Shown here: in pieces, positions 6,275 through 12,626 of the stretch | Layout: every line of letters starts with the position of its first letter | Position numbering within the stretch: the stretch's first letter is position 1 | Source: CAYRVF01 sp964427535 | GTDB taxonomy: Bacteria; Chloroflexota; Ktedonobacteria; Ktedonobacterales; JADMIN01 | DNA length: 12,626 nt | Assembly (NCBI GenBank): GCA_964427535.1 | Contig: CAYRVF010000137.1 | Coordinates: 1-12,626, forward strand | Direction: 5' to 3' | Made by a program: the position numbers and the translations under genes | Notes under the pieces: generated by a model | Database searches by the model: none | Seen by the model: only the letters and a program-made list of their open reading frames with translations | What the model was told of the DNA's origin: nothing

Positions 6275-7420
6275 CTACCTCATCCCTGACACGCGGACGT
6301 CCGCGCCACGCCGTGGCACCACAACCCGCACGACACAGCCGTGGCCCGGTGATGAGCGTACGAGACATGTTCCTCCAAGGATGCGTGCGCGCTCACGCAT
6401 CCCCGCTAGCCCGAGCCCGCCCTCTCTGGTCGGCGATGGGGCTAGCCGCATACTGGGCGTTGAGCCTGGCACGAAGCCACGGCCATCGTCGGCGACACTG
6501 AGCACGACATGCGTCTCATAGGCGGCCAGGGCAATGCGCACGCGTGTCGCGGCGCCGTGCCTGAGCGCATTGGCCAGGCACTCTTGTGAGATACGAAACA
6601 GCGCGGTCTCCATATCGGGCGGCAGTCGCTCTGCGCCGTCCCGGCTCTGCTCGCTGGTGTCGGCGTCGTCCAGTCCGCGCACACGCACACTAACACTCGC
6701 GGACTGCGCGGACGACGAGGCCAGCCAGCGCAGTGCGGCGGCGATGCCGAGATCGTCGAGCAACGGAGGCCGAAGCTGCCGCGCCAGCGCCTGCACCTCA
6801 ACCAGCGTCTGTTCGGCGTAGTGCGCCAGCCGCTCGGCCTGGCTGCGTGCAAGGGCGACCGATTCGGGACTGGCGCAGGGATCGAGCCGCTGGGCGATGG
6901 CGTTCGCGTGCAGGGCGAGTGCGGTCAGGCTCTGGCCGGTCTGGTCGTGCAGCTCCAGTGCGATGCGCCGGCGCTCGGCCTCCTGGCCCCGCAACACACG
7001 GTCGGCCACGTCGTCGCGGGCGCGCGCCAACTCGTCAAGCATCGCGTTGAATGTGCGGGCGAGCGCGACTGCATCGCTGTCGCGGGAGTGCTCGTCCACG
7101 CGCGCATCCAGATCGCCCTCCTCGACGGCGCCGATCGTGTTCATCACTGAGCGCAGTGGCGCGAAGGCGGCACGTAACAACGCAAAATTGATGAGCAGGC
7201 TGAGCAGCACGCCGAGCACGATGAAGCTTGTATCAATGACGTAGTGAAACGTCTCGGGGTTGTGCTGGGTGAGCCACCAGCCCGCCGCGGTATCGAGGAC
7301 GATGATCGCGCTGTTCGCCAGCACGGCCTTCTCGAAGGTCGAGAACCGCCGTGATGGAGGGGTAGACGCGGCGGCCCCGGTCTCGGCATGGCGCGGCGTC
7401 CAGATGTCCAGTACGCTCAT
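6275..7420 (-). CDS. NarL-type (HisKA_3) sensor histidine kinase with a minimal extracytoplasmic loop
   Basis: This encodes 381 residues. Two transmembrane helices (about 33-50 and 62-82) flank only about ten outward-facing residues (TQHNPETFHY). A HAMP domain follows (about 84-135). The HisKA_3 dimerisation segment has phosphoacceptor H158 in IALELHDQTG, and the HATPase_c domain has N284 (ECLANALRHG), the DDGRGF box (D311-F316) and GGLGLAGMRERA near 334-345. It would autophosphorylate and pass phosphate to the regulator encoded immediately after it. ATG at 7420 is chosen: AAGGAG lies 9 nt upstream and the start overlaps the previous stop as ATGA. The in-frame extension upstream to 7714 is noise inside the neighbouring gene. 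With so little sensor domain of its own, it probably senses through its membrane helices or a partner; the coupled YtkA-like protein is the obvious candidate. Confidence 0.94.
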   Translation of the reverse strand: MSVLDIWTPRHAETGAAASTPPSRRFSTFEKAVLANSAIIVLDTAAGWWLTQHNPETFHYVIDTSFIVLGVLLSLLINFALLRAAFAPLRSVMNTIGAVEEGDLDARVDEHSRDSDAVALARTFNAMLDELARARDDVADRVLRGQEAERRRIALELHDQTGQSLTALALHANAIAQRLDPCASPESVALARSQAERLAHYAEQTLVEVQALARQLRPPLLDDLGIAAALRWLASSSAQSASVSVRVRGLDDADTSEQSRDGAERLPPDMETALFRISQECLANALRHGAATRVRIALAAYETHVVLSVADDGRGFVPGSTPSMRLAPSPTREGGLGLAGMRERARILGGTCLVRSSPGHGCVVRVVVPRRGADVRVSGMR

Positions 7421-7950
7421 GCGCTTGAGCTCCTTGGCGCCCCTCCGCAAGGCGCACGAGCGGGCGGGGAGGACGCGCCGACGTCGGCCGCGGTGGCGGC
7501 TCCGGTCCCGGCGCTCACAACCAGACGAAGGCTCGTGTTCCAGTCCGGGCGTCCCGGTGTCTGGACGGTGACGTGAATCTGCCATTCCCCGGCCATGTCC
7601 ATACGCACGGGCACCGAGAATGCGCTCGCGCCGCCAGGCCGTCCAGAGGCGAGCACGGGCCGCGTATCCATGTGCATCCCGACCATGTCTGAGGTGAGCG
7701 TGGCATGCGCCCACGGACCCGCCAGCGCCGCCCGATCTTGGGCATCCGTGGGCACGACGAGTACATAGACGGGGGCGCCAACGGACGCCTCAACCGGCCA
7801 GACACAAAGCTGCGCGCGAAGACCCTGCGAAGCGGTGTGCCAGAGCGTGAGTGCGGGGACAAGCAACGCAAGCACCACGGAGCTGCCCAGTACCACCCAG
7901 CAGAAGCGACGCACGTGTCCGAACCGTGTCTCTGGGACCGCGCGAGCCAT
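7417..7950 (-). CDS. Membrane-anchored YtkA/FixH-like protein coupled to the histidine kinase
   Basis: This encodes 177 residues. There is a basic N-terminus, one transmembrane helix at about 16-38, and an exported beta-rich domain at about 48-146. That domain carries SDMVGMHMD (M89, M92, M94) and a later segment AFSVPVRMDMAGEWQIHV, the general layout of YtkA-like/FixH domains. The last 30 residues are low-complexity (Ala/Pro/Ser/Gly). ATG at 7950 is preferred because AGAGGA lies 6 nt upstream; an ATG seven codons earlier (7971) is possible. The stop overlaps the kinase start (ATGA), implying translational coupling. The same kind of domain with the same MxxMxM spacing occurs at the C-terminus of the SCO protein in this window. 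Copper binding or a sensory accessory role is inferred from the Met motif and gene coupling; it has not been shown. Family assignment is by pattern and is moderately certain. Confidence 0.8.
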   Translation of the reverse strand: MARAVPETRFGHVRRFCWVVLGSSVVLALLVPALTLWHTASQGLRAQLCVWPVEASVGAPVYVLVVPTDAQDRAALAGPWAHATLTSDMVGMHMDTRPVLASGRPGGASAFSVPVRMDMAGEWQIHVTVQTPGRPDWNTSLRLVVSAGTGAATAADVGASSPPARAPCGGAPRSSSA

Positions 7951-7975
7951 GCCAGTTCCTCTCGCTATCATATCG

Positions 7976-7989
7976 TGCCGTAGACGGCA
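7976..7989. promoter_or_regulatory. Perfect 6-2-6 inverted repeat, candidate operator upstream of the YtkA-kinase-regulator operon
   Basis: TGCCGT-AG-ACGGCA is a perfect 14-bp dyad lying 26 bp before the YtkA-like start and just upstream of the minus-strand TATGAT. A dyad placed at a promoter suits a dimeric regulator, for instance autoregulation by the LuxR-type response regulator. I found no second copy upstream of the other minus-strand genes. Confidence 0.35.
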
Positions 7990-8090
7990 ATTCTCTCATC
8001 TCTCGCACACGCTAGCACACTGCTCCGCTCACCTGCTATCGGGACCTCTGCCCCCACAAACTCAGTACACATCCCTATGCGCGCGGATGG

Positions 8091-8133
8091 CCCCCTCTCC
8101 CACCCTCTCCCCCACCTCACGGCGGGAGAGGGG
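8091..8133. repeat. Palindromic GC-rich intergenic repeat, module 1
   Basis: CCCCTCTCCC (8092-8101) is an exact inverted match to GGGAGAGGGG (8124-8133). A second C-rich arm, CCCTCTCCC (8103-8111), can compete for the same partner. This is the form of the dispersed 'CCCCTCTCCC ... GGGAGAGGGG' hairpin elements seen between genes in many bacterial genomes, including Chloroflexota (from general knowledge). It lies between divergent genes, so a terminator role is unlikely. Confidence 0.6.
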
Positions 8134-8167
8134 AGCCAGAAGACGCGGCGCTTGAGCGCACGCGATA

Positions 8168-8210
8168 CTCCCCCTCTCTTGGCGTTAGCCGGGGGAAGGG
8201 GTCAGGGGAG
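8168..8210. repeat. Palindromic GC-rich intergenic repeat, module 2 (degenerate)
   Basis: CTCCCC (8168-8173) pairs with GGGGAG (8205-8210). Inside lie a CCCCTCTC arm against GGGGGAAGGGG and a small GGC-GTTA-GCC hairpin (8181-8190). It resembles module 1 but has mismatches, so it looks like a decayed copy in the same element. The translated form of this region is what makes the GH13 frame look falsely longer at its N-terminus. Confidence 0.5.
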
Positions 8211-8277
8211 CCGCCCCGCACATGATACGCTACCCATACTGACCATCGAAAAACACGCACTGGAAGGACGACGCTTC

Positions 8278-9876
8278 GTGGACGAGGCATTGTGGTGGCA
8301 GCGCGGAGTGATCTATCACATCTACCCGCGCTCGTTTCAGGACACCAACGGCGACGGCATCGGTGATCTGCTGGGTATCACACGTCGGCTGCCGTATCTC
8401 GCCGACCTGGGCATTGACGCCATCTGGATCTCCCCGATCTACCCCTCGCCGCTCGCCGACTTCGGCTACGATGTCTCGGACTACACCGCCATCTCGCCCG
8501 AGTTCGGCACGCTCGCCGACTTCGACGCGCTGGTGCGTGAGGCTCACGCGCGCGACATCCGGGTGCTGCTCGATTGGGTGCCCAACCACACCTCCGACCG
8601 GCATCCCTGGTTCATCGAGTCGCGCGCCTCGCGGCAGAGTCCCAAGCGCGACTGGTATCTCTGGCACGACCCACGCCCAGACGGCGGCCCACCCAACGGC
8701 TGGATTAGCAACTTCGGCGGCAGCGCCTGGCAGTGGGACGAGCTCACCGGGCAATACTATGCTCACGCCTATCTGCCCCAACAGCCTGACCTGAACTGGC
8801 GCAATCCCGAGGTGCGCGAGGCGATGTACGGCACGCTGCGCTTCTGGCTCGATCGCGGCATCGACGGCTTCCGCATCGACGCGCTGCGCCAGATCGTGAA
8901 GGATGCCCAGCTGCACGAGAATCCGCCGAATCCCGACTGGCACGCGGGCATGTCGGAGTATGAGTCGCAACTGCCGTTCTATACCACCGACCAACCAGAG
9001 GTGCAGGAGATCATCCGCGAGGTGCGGCAGGTCGTCGAGGCATACGGTGAGCGGATGCTGATCGGCGAGTTGTACCTACCTATCGAGCGGCTGATGGTCT
9101 ACTACGGCGAGAACGGCTCCGGCATCCACCTGCCCACCAACTTCCACCTGCTCACGACGCCCTGGCGGGCGGACGCGCTCGCCACCCTGATCGACACCTA
9201 CGAGGCGGCTCTGCCAGCGTATGGCTGGCCCGACTGGGTGCTGGGAAACCACGACAAACCGCGCGTCGCCTCGCGCATCGGTTTGGCCCAGGCGCCCGTC
9301 GCCGCGATGTTGCTGCTCACCCTGCGCGGCACGCCGACGATGTACTACGGCGACGAGCTCGGCATGCGCGACGTCCCCATCCCACCGGACCGCCTGCACG
9401 ACCCGGTGGCGCTCCGAGGCGCGAGCGCGGGCAGCGGACGTGACCCCGAGCGTACGCCAATGCAGTGGGACAGTTCCCCATCCGCCGGGTTCACGTCCGG
9501 CACGCCCTGGCTCCCACTCGCCGCCGACGCCACAACCACCGCCAACGTCGCCGCGCAGCTGGCGGACCCGGACTCACTGCTTCAGCTGTACCGGCGACTG
9601 CTCGCACTGCGCCGGCGCGAGCCCACACTCACGATTGGCGCGTATCGCGGCCTGGGGGCCTCCGGCGACGTGCTGGCGTACGTCCGGGAGTACGGTGAGC
9701 GACGTCTGCTGGTCGTCCTCAACACCGGCTCGGAGCGCGCCCACTTCGACGTTCCACACGCCCATGGTGCAGGCGGCAGCGTCGTCCTCAGCACCCATCT
9801 CGGCCGCGAGGGAGAGGACGTCGGCGCGAGCGTCGAGGTCGCCGGGAACGAAGGCGTCATCGTCGCGCTGAGTTGA
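8278..9876 (+). CDS. GH13 alpha-glucosidase (oligo-1,6-glucosidase-like)
   Basis: This encodes 532 residues and is the only plus-strand gene. The alpha-amylase TIM barrel shows every GH13 signature: DWVPNH (99-104), GFRIDALRQ with nucleophile D201, LIGELYLP with acid/base E264, and VLGNHDKPR with D326. The QPDLN motif (169-173) marks the oligo-1,6-glucosidase/alpha-glucosidase subgroup, and DTNGDGIGD (22-30) is its usual Ca-binding loop. A C-terminal beta domain completes a normal-length enzyme. No signal peptide is visible, so it is likely cytoplasmic and hydrolyses alpha-linked gluco-oligosaccharides or related sugars; exact linkage cannot be read from sequence. GTG at 8278 is chosen because AAGGA lies 9 nt upstream and WWQRGVIYHIYPRSF, the family N-terminus, starts four residues later; the upstream open frame from 8077 is only the palindromic repeat. 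It has no functional link to its neighbours. Confidence 0.96.
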   Translation: MDEALWWQRGVIYHIYPRSFQDTNGDGIGDLLGITRRLPYLADLGIDAIWISPIYPSPLADFGYDVSDYTAISPEFGTLADFDALVREAHARDIRVLLDWVPNHTSDRHPWFIESRASRQSPKRDWYLWHDPRPDGGPPNGWISNFGGSAWQWDELTGQYYAHAYLPQQPDLNWRNPEVREAMYGTLRFWLDRGIDGFRIDALRQIVKDAQLHENPPNPDWHAGMSEYESQLPFYTTDQPEVQEIIREVRQVVEAYGERMLIGELYLPIERLMVYYGENGSGIHLPTNFHLLTTPWRADALATLIDTYEAALPAYGWPDWVLGNHDKPRVASRIGLAQAPVAAMLLLTLRGTPTMYYGDELGMRDVPIPPDRLHDPVALRGASAGSGRDPERTPMQWDSSPSAGFTSGTPWLPLAADATTTANVAAQLADPDSLLQLYRRLLALRRREPTLTIGAYRGLGASGDVLAYVREYGERRLLVVLNTGSERAHFDVPHAHGAGGSVVLSTHLGREGEDVGASVEVAGNEGVIVALS

Positions 9877-9879
9877 GGT

Positions 9880-9917
9880 TGATAGGGGCGTGGAGGCATG
9901 CCACCGCGCCCCTATCA
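9880..9917. terminator. Bidirectional hairpin between the convergent GH13 and CtaG genes
   Basis: TGATAGGGGCG (9880-9890) is perfectly complementary to CGCCCCTATCA (9907-9917), an 11-bp stem around a 16-nt loop that can itself pair (GTGG with CCAC). It fills most of the 48-bp spacer between two convergent stop codons, the expected place for a shared terminator. A T-run is missing on both strands, so termination may need extra factors. Confidence 0.75.
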
Positions 9918-9924
9918 TGCCCCC

Positions 9925-10812
9925 TCATCCCGCGCGCATGCGCAACGCTTGCTCCTCGGCGCGCGCATCCTGCTCGTCGGCCTTCATCCACGCCAAGACG
10001 ATGAGCACGATCGCCACGATGAACACGCACGTGCCCGTTGCATCCATCATCGCTCCCGCCCAGCGCTGATCGGCCACAACGTCGATCATCCCGGCGGGGC
10101 GCTGGAGGTTCGCGTAGTACGGATACAGCGGCGACATCCAGAACATCAGCATCATCGAGATCACATTACATTCGAGAGCCGCCAGAAACACGTACACCGC
10201 TTGCTGCCAGTAGCTCATGCGCGGCTTTCCGTGCCCGGTGGGGATGACCAGTGCCCAGAAGAGCAGCGCCGTTCCAAAGAACAACAGATGCTCTAGAATG
10301 TGGACGATGTCGTTACGTAGCGCGAGATCGTACAACCAGGGCACGTGCCAGGCGGCAAACGTGACACCAAACACCAGCCAGACGACGCGAGGCGTAAGGA
10401 GCCGGGTCCACGTCTGGTGCCAGAGCCGTCGGGGCCACCCCTGCCGCATGATCCACTGAAGTGTTGTCCGTCGTAATGGCAAGGGCAAGCCGCGCCACAA
10501 CACCATGCTCGGCGCCGAGAGCAACAGCAGCGGAGCGGCCACCGTTATGAGCAGTCCGTGCTCTAGCATATGGACGAAGAAGTACTGTGTGCTCCAATAG
10601 TCGATCGGCGACTCCAGCGCGAGCAAGATGGCGAGCAATCCGCCGCCGAAGGCCACGAGGCGCCACAGATGTATCTGGCGCACCAGCCCTCGCTCCAACG
10701 AATAGCGCAGGCCGCGCCAATAGAGCACGGCGGCGATACCGACGCCGAGAATCACCGGCGGCTCGACGGCCCATCCCGAGACGAAGAGCCGCGCGAGAGC
10801 GTTCACGTCCAT
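9925..10812 (-). CDS. ctaG: CtaG-family (caa3-type) cytochrome c oxidase assembly factor
   Basis: This encodes 295 residues, a polytopic membrane protein with about seven hydrophobic segments. It matches the Bacillus-type CtaG/caa3_CtaG family: HMLEHGLLITVAAPLLLLSAP (H81, H85), WHVPWLYDLALRNDIVHILEHLLFF (H156, H171, H175) and a conserved basic loop before the last helices. Members are needed for maturation of caa3/aa3 oxidase, probably in copper delivery to the CuB site, and are unrelated to mitochondrial Cox11 despite the shared name. ATG at 10812 is chosen because GAGG lies 6 nt upstream; a GTG four codons earlier lacks such a site. It follows the subunit III gene by 38 bp, so it probably shares its transcript, and it ends at the hairpin shared with GH13. 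Assignment is strong; the exact biochemical step is not known from sequence. Confidence 0.93.
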   Translation of the reverse strand: MDVNALARLFVSGWAVEPPVILGVGIAAVLYWRGLRYSLERGLVRQIHLWRLVAFGGGLLAILLALESPIDYWSTQYFFVHMLEHGLLITVAAPLLLLSAPSMVLWRGLPLPLRRTTLQWIMRQGWPRRLWHQTWTRLLTPRVVWLVFGVTFAAWHVPWLYDLALRNDIVHILEHLLFFGTALLFWALVIPTGHGKPRMSYWQQAVYVFLAALECNVISMMLMFWMSPLYPYYANLQRPAGMIDVVADQRWAGAMMDATGTCVFIVAIVLIVLAWMKADEQDARAEEQALRMRAG

Positions 10813-10850
10813 GAGACACCTCACCTGCGCTCACATCGGCACCCGGCGGA

Positions 10851-11471
10851 TCAACCTGGAGGCGGCACTTGCGGCGGCTGCACGAGCAAGAGTATCCACA
10901 GCAAAATGCCGTACGCGACCGTCCAGTACCAGTAGTAGCCAATCGCTCGAACGCCTCTGGTATTCTCTGAGCTATAGCGGCTATGGAATACCCGGTTGAC
11001 AAACCCGAGACCAATCAGCGTCGCCGCAAGCAGGTGGGCGACGTGATAGCCCGAGAGGGTAATGAAGCTGCTCGCGAAGGCGCCATCCGTCGTGGTGAAC
11101 GGCAGATGGCTCATGTACCAAATCTCGCCGACCAACGAGACAAGCATGAAGAGGTACGCCAACGCCATCGCCACGCGGAAGAGCGCCTGGTTATCCGCAT
11201 GGAGTGCGCGCTCACCAAGGTAGTAGCAGACACCACTGGCCGCGATGATCACGCTCAATACTGTGATGGGCACGAATGGAGGCGGTGGAACTCCAGGTGG
11301 GAACCACAACCCTTGTGTGTTGTTGACGCGCAGAAAGACGTACGCCGCGAACAACGCGAAGACGAACGTGACGTCTATCGCGACCAGTAACGGAATACCA
11401 ACCCGCAGCTTGCGCTCCGACTCACCGAGATGCGCCTCCGCAACCGCATGCCCACCGACCGGTGTGTCCAT
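10851..11471 (-). CDS. ctaE: Cytochrome c oxidase subunit III (five-helix form)
   Basis: This encodes 206 residues with five predicted transmembrane helices (about 26-48, 67-85, 98-121, 138-160 and 178-198). This is the short bacterial form of subunit III, lacking the first two helices of the seven-helix mitochondrial form. Family landmarks include GERAL after the second helix, WYMSHLPF, the GYHVAHLL segment (usual TGFHGLHV) and the C-terminal YYWYWTVAYGILLWILLL. Subunit III stabilises the oxidase and helps proton uptake into subunit I. ATG at 11471 has GGAGG 7 nt upstream. It lies 71 bp downstream of subunit I and 38 bp upstream of ctaG, the usual operon order. The gene symbol follows the aa3/caa3 convention. 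Confidence 0.94.
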   Translation of the reverse strand: MDTPVGGHAVAEAHLGESERKLRVGIPLLVAIDVTFVFALFAAYVFLRVNNTQGLWFPPGVPPPPFVPITVLSVIIAASGVCYYLGERALHADNQALFRVAMALAYLFMLVSLVGEIWYMSHLPFTTTDGAFASSFITLSGYHVAHLLAATLIGLGFVNRVFHSRYSSENTRGVRAIGYYWYWTVAYGILLWILLLVQPPQVPPPG

Positions 11472-11508
11472 ATGTCATCCTCCGTGATACGTGCATGTTC
11501 AGCGAAGA

Positions 11509-11536
11509 GGGCCGGGGACTGGTGTGCCCACGGCCC
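11509..11536 (-). promoter_or_regulatory. Hairpin in the subunit I - subunit III gap
   Basis: GGGCCG (11509-11514) can pair with CGGCCC (11531-11536) around a 16-nt loop. It lies in the 71-bp gap after the subunit I stop. No T-run follows, so it may act in mRNA processing or partial termination that sets the ratio of subunits. This is a weak call. Confidence 0.25.
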
Positions 11537-11542
11537 AGAACG

Positions 11543-12626
11543 CTAGCCCACAATGGTCTCCGGTTCGATGCTCGGTGCTCCTGGTGGCTCCGTTCCAGGC
11601 TCGCCATAGTTGTAGAAGCCGCTGGTGACGACCGGAATCTCCTCAAAGTTCTCCAGCGGCACGGGAGTAGGCACCTGCCATTCGAGGGTCTTGGCTCCCC
11701 ATGGGTTGGCCTCTGCCCTCCGCCCGGCAATCCACGAGGCGACCAGGTTGTATCCGAAGATCACGATGGAGGCGCCCAGGACGTAGGCGAAGAGGCTGGA
11801 GATGAGGTTGCCTGTCGCGAACAGCGTGGAGTAGTCGGCGACGCGGCGCGGCTGGCCTTGATATCCGACGTAGAACATGGGTAAGAACACGCCGTTGAAG
11901 CCGATGAACATGCCCCAGAAATGGACCCAGCCGAGCTTGTCGTTCAGCATGCGTCCTGTCATCTTCGGGAACCAATAGTACACAGCGGCGAAGAACAGGA
12001 ACAGCGCACTGCCGAGCAACGTGTAGTGGAAATGCGCGACGATAAACATGGAATCGTGCGTCTGGATGTCGATCGGCACATCTGAGAGGAAGATGCCGGT
12101 AATACCTCCGATCAGGAAATTCCAGAAGAACGTGAGCGCGAACGCCATCGGCAGGGTCAGCCAGATCCTGCCTCGCCACAAGGTTCCGAGCGCCGTAAGG
12201 AAGATCAGGCCGGTTGGAATGGAGATGCTCTCTGTGGTGAGCATGTACCAACCGCGCAACTCCGGTGCCCACCCAGAGGTGAACTCGTGGTGCGCCCAGA
12301 GCACGAAGCTGATCACCGTGACACCCATCAAGCCGATCACCGCGGTTCTGTACGAGAAGAGCGGCTTACGCGTGAAGACCGGCAGCAACTCCATCAGCGC
12401 GCCCCAGGCAGGCAGCGCGATCAGGTAGACCTCGGGATGGCCGAAGAACCAGAAGAGGTTCTCCGAGAGCCAGGGGTTGCCGCCGCCACTGTGCCCACCC
12501 GCGTTTGGAATAAAGAAGGTGGTCTTATAGATGCGGTCCATCAGGATCAGGAACAGGTCGGCGGTGAAGGACGAGGTCCCGGCCATAGCGATGATCACCG
12601 AGCCGAGGATGCCCCACACGAAGATG
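11543..12626 (-). CDS. ctaD: Cytochrome c oxidase subunit I (5' end beyond window)
   Basis: This is the last 360 residues of the catalytic subunit of an aa3-type heme-copper oxidase; the frame runs off the right edge. It reduces O2 to water at a heme a3-CuB centre and pumps protons. Visible ligands (numbered from the first full codon here): H63 in GHPEVY, with Y67 available for the His-Tyr cross-link and E65 of the D pathway; CuB ligands H112-H113 in WAHHEF; heme ligands H198 and H200 in VAHFHYTLLG. The HPEVY motif places it in the A1 group. Oddity: the K-pathway lysine that follows IPTGx is Ile (I141), with Glu at 114 and 132 in place of the usual Met. The C-terminus (NPWGAKTLEW ... NFEEIPVV) is typical of A-type subunit I. 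The apparent GTG start at 12619 is an internal codon. Subunit II is not in the window. Confidence 0.95.
   Translation of the reverse strand, partial: IFVWGILGSVIIAMAGTSSFTADLFLILMDRIYKTTFFIPNAGGHSGGGNPWLSENLFWFFGHPEVYLIALPAWGALMELLPVFTRKPLFSYRTAVIGLMGVTVISFVLWAHHEFTSGWAPELRGWYMLTTESISIPTGLIFLTALGTLWRGRIWLTLPMAFALTFFWNFLIGGITGIFLSDVPIDIQTHDSMFIVAHFHYTLLGSALFLFFAAVYYWFPKMTGRMLNDKLGWVHFWGMFIGFNGVFLPMFYVGYQGQPRRVADYSTLFATGNLISSLFAYVLGASIVIFGYNLVASWIAGRRAEANPWGAKTLEWQVPTPVPLENFEEIPVVTSGFYNYGEPGTEPPGAPSIEPETIVG

Larger units (their letters stand above)
7951..8277. other. Divergent intergenic region between the YtkA-like gene and the GH13 gene
   Basis: This 327-bp gap has no supported gene. Its left end holds a -10-like TATGAT on the minus strand (7972-7967) beside a perfect inverted repeat. 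Its right half holds two GC-rich palindromic repeat modules (annotated separately) and ends with the ribosome site of the GH13 gene. Promoters for both divergent genes must lie here or nearby, but neither shows a good -35/-10 pair. Confidence 0.6.

Noticed and set aside
7421..7714. In-frame N-terminal extension of the histidine kinase
   Set aside because: It overlaps the YtkA-like gene and has no domain content. The ATG at 7420 has AAGGAG upstream and an ATGA overlap.
8091..8210. CRISPR-like array
   Set aside because: There are only two unequal palindromic modules with no regular spacers and no cas genes.
8077..8277. N-terminal extension of the GH13 protein
   Set aside because: It is a translation of the palindromic repeat region. 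A GTG with a good ribosome site at 8278 directly precedes the family N-terminus.
11462..11884. Plus-strand open frame opposite the oxidase subunit I gene
   Set aside because: No domain is seen, and the minus strand encodes a well-conserved subunit I C-terminus with its heme and copper ligands.

Overview
The window is GC-rich and looks like a chromosomal piece of a GC-rich, aerobically respiring bacterium. Gene content (a CtaG-type oxidase assembly factor, a SCO protein fused to a YtkA-like domain, a membrane-anchored CopC, propeller lipoproteins) and a 'CCCCTCTCCC ... GGGAGAGGGG' intergenic repeat suggest Chloroflexota. That placement is inference, not proof. Ten of the eleven genes lie on the minus strand; one lies on the plus strand.

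Layout, read in the minus-strand direction of transcription (right to left). (1) 12626-9925: the 3' part of a heme-copper oxidase subunit I gene, a subunit III gene and a ctaG-type assembly gene form one cluster. No subunit II gene is in the window. (2) 9877-9924: a strong bidirectional hairpin separates this cluster from a convergent plus-strand GH13 alpha-glucosidase (8278-9876), which looks like an insert. (3) 7951-8277: a divergent intergenic region with palindromic GC-rich repeats and a possible operator. (4) 7950-5568: a tightly coupled trio of a membrane-anchored YtkA-like protein, a NarL-type histidine kinase (ATGA overlap) and its response regulator (2-nt gap). (5) 5360-1: a CopC-domain protein, a YVTN beta-propeller protein, two paralogous Asp-box beta-propeller lipoproteins (ATGA overlap), and a SCO1/SenC protein with a C-terminal YtkA-like domain cut by the window edge.

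Working model (inference): the minus-strand genes make an aa3-type oxidase and deliver copper to it. CopC, SCO and YtkA domains would handle copper outside the membrane, CtaG would help metallate the CuB site, and the two-component system would adjust expression. The most novel parts are the YtkA-kinase-regulator trio, in which the kinase has almost no extracytoplasmic domain of its own, and the paired propeller lipoproteins with a shared N-terminal HxH motif inside a copper/oxidase cluster.
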